Source: CAZSRX01 sp964609675 [NCBI: uncultured Bacteroidota bacterium] (GTDB taxonomy: Bacteria; CLD3; SB21). From it: a DNA stretch of 64,000 nucleotides. The stretch is from positions 1-64,000 of the forward strand of contig CAZSRX010000002.1 in NCBI GenBank assembly GCA_964609675.1. Direction: 5' to 3'. Shown here piece by piece: positions 45,468 to 55,666 of the stretch (its first letter is position 1; each line of letters opens with the position of its first letter). The position numbers were made by a program, and so were the translations under genes. The notes beneath the pieces were generated by a model. It made no database searches, had not been told where the DNA came from, and saw only the letters and a list, made by a program, of their open reading frames with translations.

Positions 45468-45734
45468 ATGACAGAAAGTTATTACATTGAAATCAACGGA
45501 AAAAAGTACGACAAAGACCTCATCGAAACCGCTAAAACCGCTGTGGCCGGCCGCGGGGACGGACGCATTTCCAAAGCCGATGCGGAAATCTTGCTGAAAA
45601 AAGTCAAAGACGGTAATAAATACACCGATATTGAAAAAGCGACGATGGAGTATATTCGTGATAATTTCAAATGGACGGAAGAAGCCGATGCCTGGTTCCG
45701 TACTGAAATACACAAGTGGGCGGGAACTAAATAA
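45468..45734 (+). CDS. Small acidic/basic protein with EF-hand-like loop
   Basis: This 88-residue soluble protein opens with YYIEINGKKYDKDLIETAKT and then has a loop AGRGDGRISKADAEILLKKV. Its D-G-R-I-S-x-x-D spacing resembles an EF-hand-like metal loop. The C-terminal half is helical (YTDIEKATMEYIRDNFKWTE, then ADAWFRTEIHKWAG). AAGGAAG lies upstream of the ATG. I do not know a named family. It is 59 bp after the aminotransferase in the same direction and is followed by a terminator, so it closes the operon. Confidence 0.7.
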   Translation: MTESYYIEINGKKYDKDLIETAKTAVAGRGDGRISKADAEILLKKVKDGNKYTDIEKATMEYIRDNFKWTEEADAWFRTEIHKWAGTK

Positions 45735-45837
45735 GAAATGACCGCTTAACACCGAACGCACGGCGCTCACAGAGTAATTGGTATTTCTCTGTATAAAAAC
45801 AAACGCCTTGGACCATCTGGGGTAATCTTATTATCAT

Positions 45838-45870
45838 AAGCCGTTCCTTGCCAATAAGGAACGGCTTCTT
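45838..45870 (+). terminator. Terminator-like hairpin closing the acyl-CoA synthetase operon
   Basis: A 12-bp perfect stem AAGCCGTTCCTT/AAGGAACGGCTT (45838-45849 and 45856-45867) with a 6-base loop is followed by CTTT. The T tract is short, but the stem is strong. It lies 104 bp past the small protein gene and 18 bp before the DUF2914 start. Confidence 0.75.
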
Positions 45871-45884
45871 TACGGTACATTTTC

Positions 45885-46991
45885 ATGAAAAAGATAAAGC
45901 GAATTATCACAAAAGCCACGGCTATCTATGAACGGTATGCGCGGTATATCGCTGCCGTATCTTTTATCGTTGGCTTTATCTCGGACTTTATCGCCACCCG
46001 CCGCATTGACATAATGTGGGACAATTACATCTTACTGAGTTATGTTTTCCTGGCCGGTTTGTTTATCCTTCTGCATCATTTCATCGAAAGCGGACGTTTA
46101 CGGGTAAAACTTCTGGTTAAAAACGCTCATCTAATCCGGATGGGCATCGAATTTTTTATGGGCGGCCTGTTCAGCAGCCATGTCATTTTTTACTTTAAGA
46201 GTTCAGCGGGATTAAAGTCATTTTTATTTATAGCCGTTTTATTCATTTTGCTGATTATCAACCAGTTTTTTAAGAATCAGGCGCATCGCCTCTATCTTCA
46301 GTTTAGTATGTATTTTCTCGCGACTTTTTCATTTTTTGTTTTTTTTGTTCCTGTGTTCACCAAAGAGATGAATCCGGCGTCATTTTTAACCGGCGGCCTG
46401 ATCAGTCTTGGCGTTACATGGCTGATAATAGCGGTAGTATGCTTAGCTACGAGTAAAAAAACTAAAAAGCCTTTCCTGAAGTTATCGTCGCTCATTCTCG
46501 TATTATACGGCACGATGACCGCGTTTTATTTTAAGAACTGGATTCCTCCCGTTCCGATGGCGCTCAAACATATCGGGATTTATCATCATGTCAGCAAGCC
46601 GGATTATTTTTATACGCTGACCTACGAAGACCCGCCGTTGACCCGTTTTTGGGAAACATCCAGCGTGGTTTATCATTATATCCCCGGCGACACGGTGTTT
46701 TGCTTTGCCTCTGTCTTCGCGCCAACCGCCATGAAAAAGACCATTTATCACCGGTGGAACTATTATAACCGGCAAACCGGTTCATGGGAAGTCCGCGACC
46801 GCCTGAGTTATGACCTGCTGGGAGGGCGCGACGGCGGTTACCGCGGATTTTCATCCAAGATGTTCCTGGCCGACGGCGACTGGCGTATAGACGTGGTGAC
46901 AGAAGACGATTTACTGCTGGGCAGCATTCATTTTGAACTTAAAACAGTTACCCGGGATTATACTCGTAAATTGAAGACCATTCAGCGATAA
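45885..46991 (+). CDS. DUF2914 family membrane protein
   Basis: This 368-residue protein has about seven membrane helices in the first 215 residues (AAVSFIVGFISDFIATRRID, ILLSYVFLAGLFILLHHF, FFMGGLFSSHVIFYFKSSAG among them). A soluble C-terminal DUF2914 domain follows (about 255-360) with DTVFCFASVFAPTAMKKTIY, HRWNYYNRQTGSWEVRDR, GYRGFSSKMFLADGDWRIDV and LLGSIHFELKTV. DUF2914 is a small beta domain often joined to membrane parts; its function is unknown. The gene stands alone between two terminators. Confidence 0.88.
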   Translation: MKKIKRIITKATAIYERYARYIAAVSFIVGFISDFIATRRIDIMWDNYILLSYVFLAGLFILLHHFIESGRLRVKLLVKNAHLIRMGIEFFMGGLFSSHVIFYFKSSAGLKSFLFIAVLFILLIINQFFKNQAHRLYLQFSMYFLATFSFFVFFVPVFTKEMNPASFLTGGLISLGVTWLIIAVVCLATSKKTKKPFLKLSSLILVLYGTMTAFYFKNWIPPVPMALKHIGIYHHVSKPDYFYTLTYEDPPLTRFWETSSVVYHYIPGDTVFCFASVFAPTAMKKTIYHRWNYYNRQTGSWEVRDRLSYDLLGGRDGGYRGFSSKMFLADGDWRIDVVTEDDLLLGSIHFELKTVTRDYTRKLKTIQR

Positions 46992-47034
46992 TTGGTTTAT
47001 CCCTACCGCCAACGGATCAAAGAAGTAAATAAAA

Positions 47035-47065
47035 AAAGGGCTGATCGTAAGGATCAGCCCTTTTT
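47035..47065. terminator. Bidirectional terminator between convergent genes
   Basis: A 12-bp stem AAAGGGCTGATC/GATCAGCCCTTT (47035-47046 and 47052-47063) with a 5-base loop has an A tract on the left and a T tract on the right. It should stop both the DUF2914 transcript and the giant-protein transcript. Confidence 0.92.
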
Positions 47066-47118
47066 CATTCTTAAGAAAACTTTGCCATGCGCTTAAGGCG
47101 TACGGCAAAGCGTATGGT

Positions 47119-50100
47119 TTACTTGAGCAGCATCATCTTATGAGACTTCACGAAGTTTCCGGCCTGGATTCTGTAGATGTAAACACCCGAAGAAACCTGG
47201 ACGCCGGCGTTGTTCTTGCCGTCCCAGTTCAATGAATACGTACCCGCGTTCTGCGTTGCGTTCACAAGCGTCCGCACTTCCTGACCTAACGAATTGTAGA
47301 TCTTCAGAGTAACTTTCGCATTCTCTTTCAGGTCATACTTAATCGTAGTAGTCGGGTTGAACGGATTCGGATAGTTCTGATACAAGCTGAACGACTTCGG
47401 AATTTCCGTCACGTCCTTAATACCGACTACGGTGGTGGAATCATAGAACGCGGCAATATTACCGCCCGAGGTCACAACCCAACCCGAAGTATACGGCGTA
47501 TAATCGACGAAACTCATACCGTAAACCGTTCCGGTAACGGTGAACTCGTTAGCCCAGGTAGCGCCCTGATCGGTGCTGCGGTTAATCGTAGACCCGCGGC
47601 TCAACCAGAAATCATACATACCGGCGCCGTCCACGCCATAAATATTACCGGAACCGGGAATAGGAGTAACGTTCGTCCAGTTCAAACCGCCATTGACGGA
47701 GCGGGCCGCTGAAGTTCCGCCGCCGACCACGCCAATAGTTTCATTCAGGAAATGCAGGTCCGATGAATTCGCAAACGTCATGCTTCCGAAGCCCCAGGTC
47801 AGTCCGCCGTCCGTGGTGTAGTAGACGCGGTTGTTATTGGTGCCAAACCAGATATGGGTTGTTCCGACAACAACCATGGCGTTGTTCCATCCCGCTTCGG
47901 TTCCTACCTGTACGGGTTCCGTGGCAATGCGGTACCAGGTGGCGCCGCCGTCCGTTGTATTGAGAATCGTCCATTTTCCGCCGACCGGATCGCCATAAGC
48001 AATACCATTCGTCGCGTCAAACATATGGATCGCGTCGATGAAACCGCCGACTTGATCATATACTTCGGTCCAGTTTGCGCCGCCGTCCGTAGTACGGAAG
48101 ATCTTACTGCTGGAAGGCGTGTTGGTAACAAACGCTGTATTTTCATCCAGCGCCGTGATATTATAAATATCATCCGTGCCTAACGCGCCGCCGCCGACGT
48201 TGACCCATGTGGTTCCGCCGTTAACGGTACGTAACACGGTACCGGCCGCGCCGGCTGCCCAGGCAACCGTCTGCGATACGGCTTTAACGGAATACAGGTC
48301 TTCCGTTGTTCCGGAATTCTGCAGGGTCCAGCCCTTGGTCGGTACAAAGATATAACGGTAGGCGGTCAGAACGAAAGTTTCCACGCTCGGTGTCTCGAAC
48401 ATACCGTCGGTAGCGATAACTTTCCAGTAAATGTCCGCGGTATCGCCGTCGGCAACACCCCAGGCTGCAAGAGCCGCGTCAATCGCTGAATAAGCCAGAG
48501 TCAGGGTCGTGTCGGAACCGGTGGAACCACCAAGTGAATCCGAGAAATCGGAATGCAGCGAAGCCCAGAACGAATAGGTAACGGGATCGCCGTTCGCGTC
48601 GGTGGAAGAGGTCCACAGAATTGTGGCGTCATCCGTCGAGGTTTCATCAACTGTGATAAAAGTCTGATCAGCCGGTTGCAGAAGGTTAACAGCCGTAGGA
48701 GCGCTGTATACGTAAGGAACACCGACCACACGCATGAGCCAAGCGCGTTCGGTAGTGATTACGAGCGGAGACCAGGTCGCGCCTGCGTCCATGGAATAGA
48801 AACTGCGGCCGGGGGTGAATCCGCTGTTATGAGCGCCCATCGGATAGGGAACATTCGCGAAGCCGATGGAAACCCAGAAATCCGTTCCGGAAGCGAAAAC
48901 AGGAGCTTCATCACCTAAAGGCAGGGTGATATAATCGCCCGCTGCTGAGATGTAGTTTTCACCGCCGAAATTCTTCTCGAATAATAAAGCGCCGGGAGCA
49001 CCGTTAGTTGCCCCTGCGGCCCAGATTTGAACCGTAATCGAATCGGTTGAGGACTCATTGCGGTACAGGGCGTCGATCTGCGTCAGGTGCATGTCGGCAG
49101 GAGCTGTATAACGGACGCCGGCTAAGAACGGAGGACCGTTCACGCCAATGAACGTGCTCTGTACGTTGGTTCCGTTGTCGTAACGGATACGCACGGTGGA
49201 ATCGGGATAAATCAGCGTGCGGTAGAAGCTCAGGCTGTTGTTGGTCAGGTCAGCGTCGCCGGTGACCGCAATCGAGGCGTTCGTAGTATACGTTCCGAGT
49301 TCCGTGTAGGAACCGCCGATATCCACGTTGACGCTGCTGTTAAAGGAAATACCGGTTGTGCTTGAGTAGCCGCTCTGAGAAACGCCCGCGACATCCCAGG
49401 CCAGATCGAAGGTGGCCGTTGTATCCATACCGAGGTTGGATACGTTGAAGCGCATCGTAATCGGACGGGTGGCTTCGATGTTCAGCTCGGTCAGGTCGTT
49501 GTTATTCGCAACGGCTTTGACTTTGCCCTGATAGGCTTTGCCTGCTGAGAGAATGCGGCTGTTGTTGACATGCGTACGCGCAACGCCGTCCTTGCCGGTA
49601 ACGGTTTCAAATTCAGCGTATTTTGACGTAGGAATATCCGTCTTGAGCATAAACGGAGAAGGAATGCCGTTGACCATGGAAATGCCGGTCAATGCATAGT
49701 CGATGTTCTTTAAGGATTCCAGCTTGATGTCATCAATCCAGAGGTTATTGCCATAAGCCGAAGTTGCGATAAGCATCAACCGGGTTGTGGCAGAATAACG
49801 TCCTTCGGGTATTATGATCAGATTGTTTCGCCAATCGCTGGAGGCAGCAGGAGTGAAACTGCTGGTTGAAGGCGGCAGGGTGGCCAGAGCGGCGCCCTGT
49901 TTATCAAACAGCGTGGTATCCCATGTCGCGCCGTCATCGGTGGATAGCAGAACGCGGAATCGGTCGTTTTCCGTTGTATATTGTCGGTAAGCATGCGAAA
50001 AACGGAATACAATGGTTCCGGTTGAGGTCATATCAATTAAAGGCGTAATCAGCGTATCGCTGCCAGTTGATACACTGTAGAAATAAAATCTCAGCGCGCC

Positions 50101-53100
50101 GCCGGAAGTTCCGTTCGGCTGAACGGCCGTCTGGCGTGATCCAATGACTGTACCTTGGCGTGACCAGCCCGTCGGAGGATAGGTGGTGGAAGTGAAGTCC
50201 TCAACAAACGGTAAGGCAAGCGGGGCTAAGGTCGTGACCACACCATCAGAGCTGTAACCGGTTTCAATGCCGTCCAGATTGCGGGCTTTGACATTGAAGG
50301 TATAGGCCGTATTCGGTGTGAGGCCTGTTACCATTTTACCTGTAGCACCGCCCCATTGGGCATAAGTTCTCCATACTTCGGAAGCCCCAATGGATCCATC
50401 TGCCTGAACAAACCCAAGTCCCGCAACAGCGATCGCGTATTCCGTAACAGCGCTGTTTCCGTTCTGATCAATGATCACATTGACTGTCGTATAGGCGATG
50501 TTGGCAAAAGTAGGAACGCCCGGAATGACGGGGTAGGTAGAAATGGAATCCAGGGCCGGGGCGCTTTCTCCCTGAGTCGTACTGAAAGCAACTACTTTAT
50601 AGTAGTACTTCACGCTTGGGGATAAACCGGCATCTACAAATTCACCGGTAAGCCCTGTGCCCGCTAACGAGGCCAGATCACCGCTGATATTGGTAAATGC
50701 GCCATTCAGGTCCGTTGAACGATACACCCGGAACCCATCTTCATCGGTGGCGTTATCTGTCCATTGCATATAGACCGAATCAGAACGGACGCGATAAAAC
50801 GTCAAAGCCGTGGGCGCTGCCGGCGGATTCGTTCCAGTCGTAAAGCTGAAGACCCCGGTTTCATAGGAGCCATTGCCATTAATTGCTTTGACTTTCCAAT
50901 AATACTGGGTAGTGGCTGAAAGGGAATAGGTATAGAAAGTATCGGTAACGGTTGCCACCAGAGTTGTAGGTGGATTTACCGTTTCCAGATACACCTCATA
51001 AGACGTCGCATAGAGCGATTTTTCCCACAGCAGGTTTCCGTTAATCGGTACGGAAGTAGCTGCATTGGCCGGGCTCAGCAGGGCAAATGCCGCCGGAGAT
51101 ACGCCCGTGTATTCATCCGCGCCGATATCCGGCGTGGTCGCGCTGCGCAGGTCGCCGTCGATATCGTCATCCACAACGCCGACTAACGGTGTTCCCGCAT
51201 TGCCGACAGGTGATGCGTTATAAACATCGATGTGCAGATCAGTAGCGCTTACAAACCCGGGATTACCGGAGATGGAATTAACATCCTGACCAGTGGCGCT
51301 TTGCCATGCGGCTAAATCGACCCTGTCACTTCCCAGATACCCGACATTCGGATTAATGCCGTCAACGAAATAATCGTTGTAATCGATATTCGTGAAGGCA
51401 GTGTTGGCGACATAAGAATAAACTGCATAGGTTTTATGCGTCATAGTTCCACCGACCGGGGTCATTGAATTCTTGATAATGTTATTACGTATATCAAGTA
51501 AACTAGTACCCGTATTTATGGCAATACCTGCGCTATGACTATTGAAGCTGGCAGATAATGTCGCGCCGTTCATAAAAATTGAGTTATAATATATTTTCAG
51601 ATTCCCACCTGCATTAATCATAATGCCCGCAGGAGTATAGCTGATTCCTGAAGGATCGCCATCCGCTTTAATATTATAAATCATATTATTGGATATTTCA
51701 GTAACGGTTGTGGCATCAGAATTGTAATAAATACCTCTGTTGCCCCATCCGCCAGTGCCGTTATAGTAAAAATCATGAATGACATTCTTCCTGATTTTTG
51801 TATTGGTGCTGGCTGTACCTAAAGAAATACCATACTGAGAATAATTGGAATTCCCTGCGGCTTCACCGAATATATCGTTTCCGGTAATCAGCGTGTTATT
51901 GGCATAGCTGACCACAATACCGCCTAATTTAATCGGTTCGGTTGCGTCACCTATCGTATTGCCGGAAATAATACCATCATTGGTAACCCCACCTGAAACG
52001 CCGACAAACTGGATACCGACCTTGGCGTTTTTAATGGTGTTATTGATAATCGAGGTATTATGGTAATTTCCACCAGAATAGTTGAGTAAAACACCATAGC
52101 TGTTAGTTACTGTCGGCGTGCCTTTGATGACGCAGTTCTTAATGGTATTGTTTGTTGCGCCTTTTGTTCCGTTGTGGTAAAGACCAACGCCGAAGTTGAA
52201 CGTGCCTCCGGTATAGGTGTTCACAATGGTCAGGTCCTTCGTCGTTCCGCCGACCGTGTTGGAACCATCAATGGTTACATAATCACAGCCATTCAAAGAG
52301 ATCACGGATGACGCTGTTCCGCCAGTAATGGTAGAAGTTACGCCGGTCGCTGGTTTGATGGTAACGGTATTCGTTGCGCTGGAACCGCTATTGGCGTTGA
52401 TGGTTAGCGGGAACGTTTCGGCCGTCGAATAATCGGCGTCCAAAAGACTTAAAGTCAGCGGGCCTACAAGTTCCTTGGCATTCAGGTCGGCAATCGCGGC
52501 AGTTAATGTCGCATAATCGCCGCCCGTTCCGACGGTCTTGACACCGGAAATAGTACCAAGAATCGTGTACTGATTGGGTGTTGTTGGATAATTGGTTATC
52601 GTATTGACATCCGTTGCGACTAAGCCCGCACCTGGATTCGCGGCAACGTTGCCGGGGACATCCTGCGCGATGACAAAATATTGGATGATATCCCCCGCTG
52701 TTACAGAACCGCCGCCGACTAGTGTGTAATCGGTCGTAAATGAGTACGGACTGGTTGTTTCATTAGCCTGAACCGATACCCAACTCGCATCCGTGTTTTT
52801 CTTGAAATATAAACGCGGTCGGTTCGGATCACCGGCTATACCGGAAGGATCCGTAATCGTCACATTGGACAACGTCCGATTAGCCGTACTGGCGGTATTG
52901 CTTAACGCCGTGTATGAAATCGCCGGTCCGTTCAGATCCATCATGGTGAAGCCGCCTTCATCCGCGCCGATATCCGGCGTGGTGGCGTTTCGCGCGTTGC
53001 CGTCGAAGTCATCGGTGATGGCTATCGGCGTGGAAACCGCCACACCGCCGCTTTCCAACTGTGTAGCAACCGCCGGATTGATATGCAGGTCATAAGGCGT

Positions 53101-55290
53101 TGTCACTACATTGACAAACGGAGGATTTTCCGTGACGGAATTCGCGTCGCGCGGAGTTACGCGAGCCTTGAATGCCGCCAGGGTCTGGTCGGAATTCGTT
53201 CCGTCGTAGAAAATCAGATTCGTCGCCGAGGGTACGCCCGCGTAAAAAGCATTGTTGTTGGAGTTATTTGAATAACTCGTTAGGGTGGTACCGCTACGGC
53301 GATAGGCGACTGTTAAGCCGGTACCATTGGCCGTGGAGTTATTCACCACTATATTATTACGCATATCCACGGTCGGCGTTGTATTTGCATAAATACCGGC
53401 CGTACCGAAAGTGGCACCTGTGCTGGCGGCGTTCAGATAAATCGTATTATAAAAAATATTATCCGTCGTGCCTGAAGATGCGTAAATGCCCGCAATCGGA
53501 ATACCGGCGTTGGCAAATGGCGCTTTCAGGTCGCTGATAAAATTATTATAAACATTGTGAGTGGTGCCGCCGGATAAATAAACACCGTAAACCACCGGGT
53601 TGGTACTATTTGTCGAAAGATTATATATGTTATTTTTATAAACATTCGATAATGTAACACCGCCGATGTTTAACCCGCTTATGGTTCCGCTCGAACCTCC
53701 GGTTGTACCCGTGCTGTTGAGTTTATAAATAGTATTGCCGCTTATATCGACCGTGCCGGTAGAAACATAAATACCGTACATGGTTGCTCCGCCAGCGCCG
53801 CCGGCCGTCGTGCCGAAATCATGAATTTCATTGTTCTTGATATTCTTGGTACCTGCGGATCCATATTCACGGATACCTGTAATCGTACCGGTTGTAGGAA
53901 CATACAGATTACTGATAAAGTTACCGTTGACAGTAATATCTGTCGCGCTCGTAAAGCCATAAATACCATCGATACTGCCGGTAGACGTTGTGTTGGTCCA
54001 GCTTATCGAGTCAATGGTATTGTTATTGAACGTCATATTGTTCGTCGGACTGGACATCACAATACCGCGCTGGGTACCGCTGCCGCCAGTACGATTAATG
54101 TTTTTTATGACATTATTGTTGCACGAACTTCCCACGCCGGTTGGTGAGCCCACGTTAATGGCATAACTGATGCTAGTACCTGCAAGGGTTACATCGTTAA
54201 TCGTATTGTTGTTAATCGTTACCACACCGGTCGCGCCGTTATTATATATCAAATACATTGTTCCCGTAGTAGCTGTTGTATACGAGAATGACTGGATGGT
54301 GTTGTAGCTCATGTCTAATATGGCGGCATTCGTTCCGTTTTCAATAGCGGTCAACTGATTGGTGGTCGCACTGCTGGTCATGGAGAAATAATTGTAATTG
54401 ACCCACACAGCCACGTTTGTTCCCGAGCTGATATATACGCCGCGGGAAGTGCTGAGCGCACCCGTGTTGGTGATGTTATTGTACATTACCTTAACCGAGT
54501 CGTTGTAGGTAACATATACACCCCAATGGGTGGAGGAGCCGCCGAAATTGGAAATGTTATTGCCATTGCCTACAGCGCCGATTTCGTTGTAATGATCATA
54601 GAAATTATAAGGCGCCGTTGTATGATTGTAACCACTGAAATAAATTCCGGCAAAAGCGTTAGTAATGGTATTACCGTAAATTTTATTGTAGGAATTTGTT
54701 CCGTTAAATTCTGTGACAGTCAGACCCGTTGTGCTCGCTTCGGTATGATTACCGGAAAGAATACCGCGGGTTAAGGTTTGCGATTTATTCAGCGTAATAC
54801 TGCAGTTTTTAATGGTGTTATATTGGGCGCCGTTGGTGCCGTCCACCTTAACGAGCGCATAGCCCCATTCCATTAATTGGGCATTCGTCGTATTCGCTGG
54901 GTTTTCCTGCACGTCAATCGCGTCAAAGGTAATATAATCGCCTCCTTTGATAGCGATGATGTAGTCAAAATTACCCACGCCGGGAGTAGCGGCGGTAATC
55001 AACGGATTCGCGCCGGAACCCGATTTCTGAAAAATGATTGGATCATCAGCCGTTCCGGTGGCCGTTATCAAACCGGCGGTCAGAGTGGTAAAAGTTTCCG
55101 TATGTCCGGCCGCCACATTAAACGTGACACCGCCGGCGCCCACGCCTGCCGCGTTCAATGCCGCGATGGCCGCTTCGATGGTCGCGTAATCGCCGGGAAT
55201 TGTCTTCGTCCCGCTCAATTGCGCCCAACTCGTTGCGTTCATCAGGGTAATGAACAACAGAGCGACAAGAACCGTCATTAATTTCTTCAT
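47119..55290 (-). CDS. Giant T9SS cargo: beta-helix repeats, FN3, choice-of-anchor J, YCF48 propeller
   Basis: This 2723-residue secreted protein has a signal peptide (1-23, ending SWAQ). There are two parallel beta-helix regions, each led by a (G)DYATxxAAIAxLN motif. One covers about 25-810 and the other about 912-1400. They are full of Asn-rich coils (NNTI, NNIIK, YNNFIS), as in pectate-lyase-like right-handed helices. Fibronectin/Ig-like domains follow (about 1405-1690), then a choice-of-anchor J domain (about 1694-1865) with FVEDFTSTTYPPTGW, further beta domains (to about 2310) and a YCF48/BNR propeller (about 2317-2610). A T9SS type A domain (NYPNPFNP, final KMMLLK) ends it. AGGAGA sits 8 bases before the ATG. 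No catalytic residues are evident; surface adhesion or polysaccharide binding is likely. Confidence 0.93.
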   Translation of the reverse strand: MKKLMTVLVALLFITLMNATSWAQLSGTKTIPGDYATIEAAIAALNAAGVGAGGVTFNVAAGHTETFTTLTAGLITATGTADDPIIFQKSGSGANPLITAATPGVGNFDYIIAIKGGDYITFDAIDVQENPANTTNAQLMEWGYALVKVDGTNGAQYNTIKNCSITLNKSQTLTRGILSGNHTEASTTGLTVTEFNGTNSYNKIYGNTITNAFAGIYFSGYNHTTAPYNFYDHYNEIGAVGNGNNISNFGGSSTHWGVYVTYNDSVKVMYNNITNTGALSTSRGVYISSGTNVAVWVNYNYFSMTSSATTNQLTAIENGTNAAILDMSYNTIQSFSYTTATTGTMYLIYNNGATGVVTINNNTINDVTLAGTSISYAINVGSPTGVGSSCNNNVIKNINRTGGSGTQRGIVMSSPTNNMTFNNNTIDSISWTNTTSTGSIDGIYGFTSATDITVNGNFISNLYVPTTGTITGIREYGSAGTKNIKNNEIHDFGTTAGGAGGATMYGIYVSTGTVDISGNTIYKLNSTGTTGGSSGTISGLNIGGVTLSNVYKNNIYNLSTNSTNPVVYGVYLSGGTTHNVYNNFISDLKAPFANAGIPIAGIYASSGTTDNIFYNTIYLNAASTGATFGTAGIYANTTPTVDMRNNIVVNNSTANGTGLTVAYRRSGTTLTSYSNNSNNNAFYAGVPSATNLIFYDGTNSDQTLAAFKARVTPRDANSVTENPPFVNVVTTPYDLHINPAVATQLESGGVAVSTPIAITDDFDGNARNATTPDIGADEGGFTMMDLNGPAISYTALSNTASTANRTLSNVTITDPSGIAGDPNRPRLYFKKNTDASWVSVQANETTSPYSFTTDYTLVGGGSVTAGDIIQYFVIAQDVPGNVAANPGAGLVATDVNTITNYPTTPNQYTILGTISGVKTVGTGGDYATLTAAIADLNAKELVGPLTLSLLDADYSTAETFPLTINANSGSSATNTVTIKPATGVTSTITGGTASSVISLNGCDYVTIDGSNTVGGTTKDLTIVNTYTGGTFNFGVGLYHNGTKGATNNTIKNCVIKGTPTVTNSYGVLLNYSGGNYHNTSIINNTIKNAKVGIQFVGVSGGVTNDGIISGNTIGDATEPIKLGGIVVSYANNTLITGNDIFGEAAGNSNYSQYGISLGTASTNTKIRKNVIHDFYYNGTGGWGNRGIYYNSDATTVTEISNNMIYNIKADGDPSGISYTPAGIMINAGGNLKIYYNSIFMNGATLSASFNSHSAGIAINTGTSLLDIRNNIIKNSMTPVGGTMTHKTYAVYSYVANTAFTNIDYNDYFVDGINPNVGYLGSDRVDLAAWQSATGQDVNSISGNPGFVSATDLHIDVYNASPVGNAGTPLVGVVDDDIDGDLRSATTPDIGADEYTGVSPAAFALLSPANAATSVPINGNLLWEKSLYATSYEVYLETVNPPTTLVATVTDTFYTYSLSATTQYYWKVKAINGNGSYETGVFSFTTGTNPPAAPTALTFYRVRSDSVYMQWTDNATDEDGFRVYRSTDLNGAFTNISGDLASLAGTGLTGEFVDAGLSPSVKYYYKVVAFSTTQGESAPALDSISTYPVIPGVPTFANIAYTTVNVIIDQNGNSAVTEYAIAVAGLGFVQADGSIGASEVWRTYAQWGGATGKMVTGLTPNTAYTFNVKARNLDGIETGYSSDGVVTTLAPLALPFVEDFTSTTYPPTGWSRQGTVIGSRQTAVQPNGTSGGALRFYFYSVSTGSDTLITPLIDMTSTGTIVFRFSHAYRQYTTENDRFRVLLSTDDGATWDTTLFDKQGAALATLPPSTSSFTPAASSDWRNNLIIIPEGRYSATTRLMLIATSAYGNNLWIDDIKLESLKNIDYALTGISMVNGIPSPFMLKTDIPTSKYAEFETVTGKDGVARTHVNNSRILSAGKAYQGKVKAVANNNDLTELNIEATRPITMRFNVSNLGMDTTATFDLAWDVAGVSQSGYSSTTGISFNSSVNVDIGGSYTELGTYTTNASIAVTGDADLTNNSLSFYRTLIYPDSTVRIRYDNGTNVQSTFIGVNGPPFLAGVRYTAPADMHLTQIDALYRNESSTDSITVQIWAAGATNGAPGALLFEKNFGGENYISAAGDYITLPLGDEAPVFASGTDFWVSIGFANVPYPMGAHNSGFTPGRSFYSMDAGATWSPLVITTERAWLMRVVGVPYVYSAPTAVNLLQPADQTFITVDETSTDDATILWTSSTDANGDPVTYSFWASLHSDFSDSLGGSTGSDTTLTLAYSAIDAALAAWGVADGDTADIYWKVIATDGMFETPSVETFVLTAYRYIFVPTKGWTLQNSGTTEDLYSVKAVSQTVAWAAGAAGTVLRTVNGGTTWVNVGGGALGTDDIYNITALDENTAFVTNTPSSSKIFRTTDGGANWTEVYDQVGGFIDAIHMFDATNGIAYGDPVGGKWTILNTTDGGATWYRIATEPVQVGTEAGWNNAMVVVGTTHIWFGTNNNRVYYTTDGGLTWGFGSMTFANSSDLHFLNETIGVVGGGTSAARSVNGGLNWTNVTPIPGSGNIYGVDGAGMYDFWLSRGSTINRSTDQGATWANEFTVTGTVYGMSFVDYTPYTSGWVVTSGGNIAAFYDSTTVVGIKDVTEIPKSFSLYQNYPNPFNPTTTIKYDLKENAKVTLKIYNSLGQEVRTLVNATQNAGTYSLNWDGKNNAGVQVSSGVYIYRIQAGNFVKSHKMMLLK

Positions 55291-55666
55291 GACGTAATCT
55301 CCTGTTAGTTAATTGATGTTAATTAATATAAAAAGAAAACACGAAGTATAGTTTTGCCGGCCTCCTTTCATCAAAAAAAAGTTAAAGGGTTTCATTAATT
55401 GATATTGAATGGGTTTCAATTTTTAAACTGAACTGAACATTTTGTGTTTAAAAAGAGGTCATTTATAATTTATTATTTCAAATGCTATTGTCAAGAAAAA
55501 TTCCTTCATATAAGGATTGTATGGTCTTTTATTTGAAATTTCGTGGATTAGAAGCTATGAAAAAATCACCATAAATCAAAATACAGGCGATTACGTAATT
55601 ATTGGGCGCAGACGTTGCGGTTAGGTTATTTGATTCGGTGATGGCCACCAGTGTAACGAAGTGGTC
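55291..55666. other. AT-rich upstream region of the giant-protein gene
   Basis: This is the promoter side of the giant gene. 55291-55620 is A/T-rich and holds the AGGAGA ribosome site next to the start. No ORF, clear promoter pair or hairpin was recognised. From about 55640 it passes into degenerate sequence of the stem-loop array (GTGTAACGAAGTGG). Confidence 0.4.
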
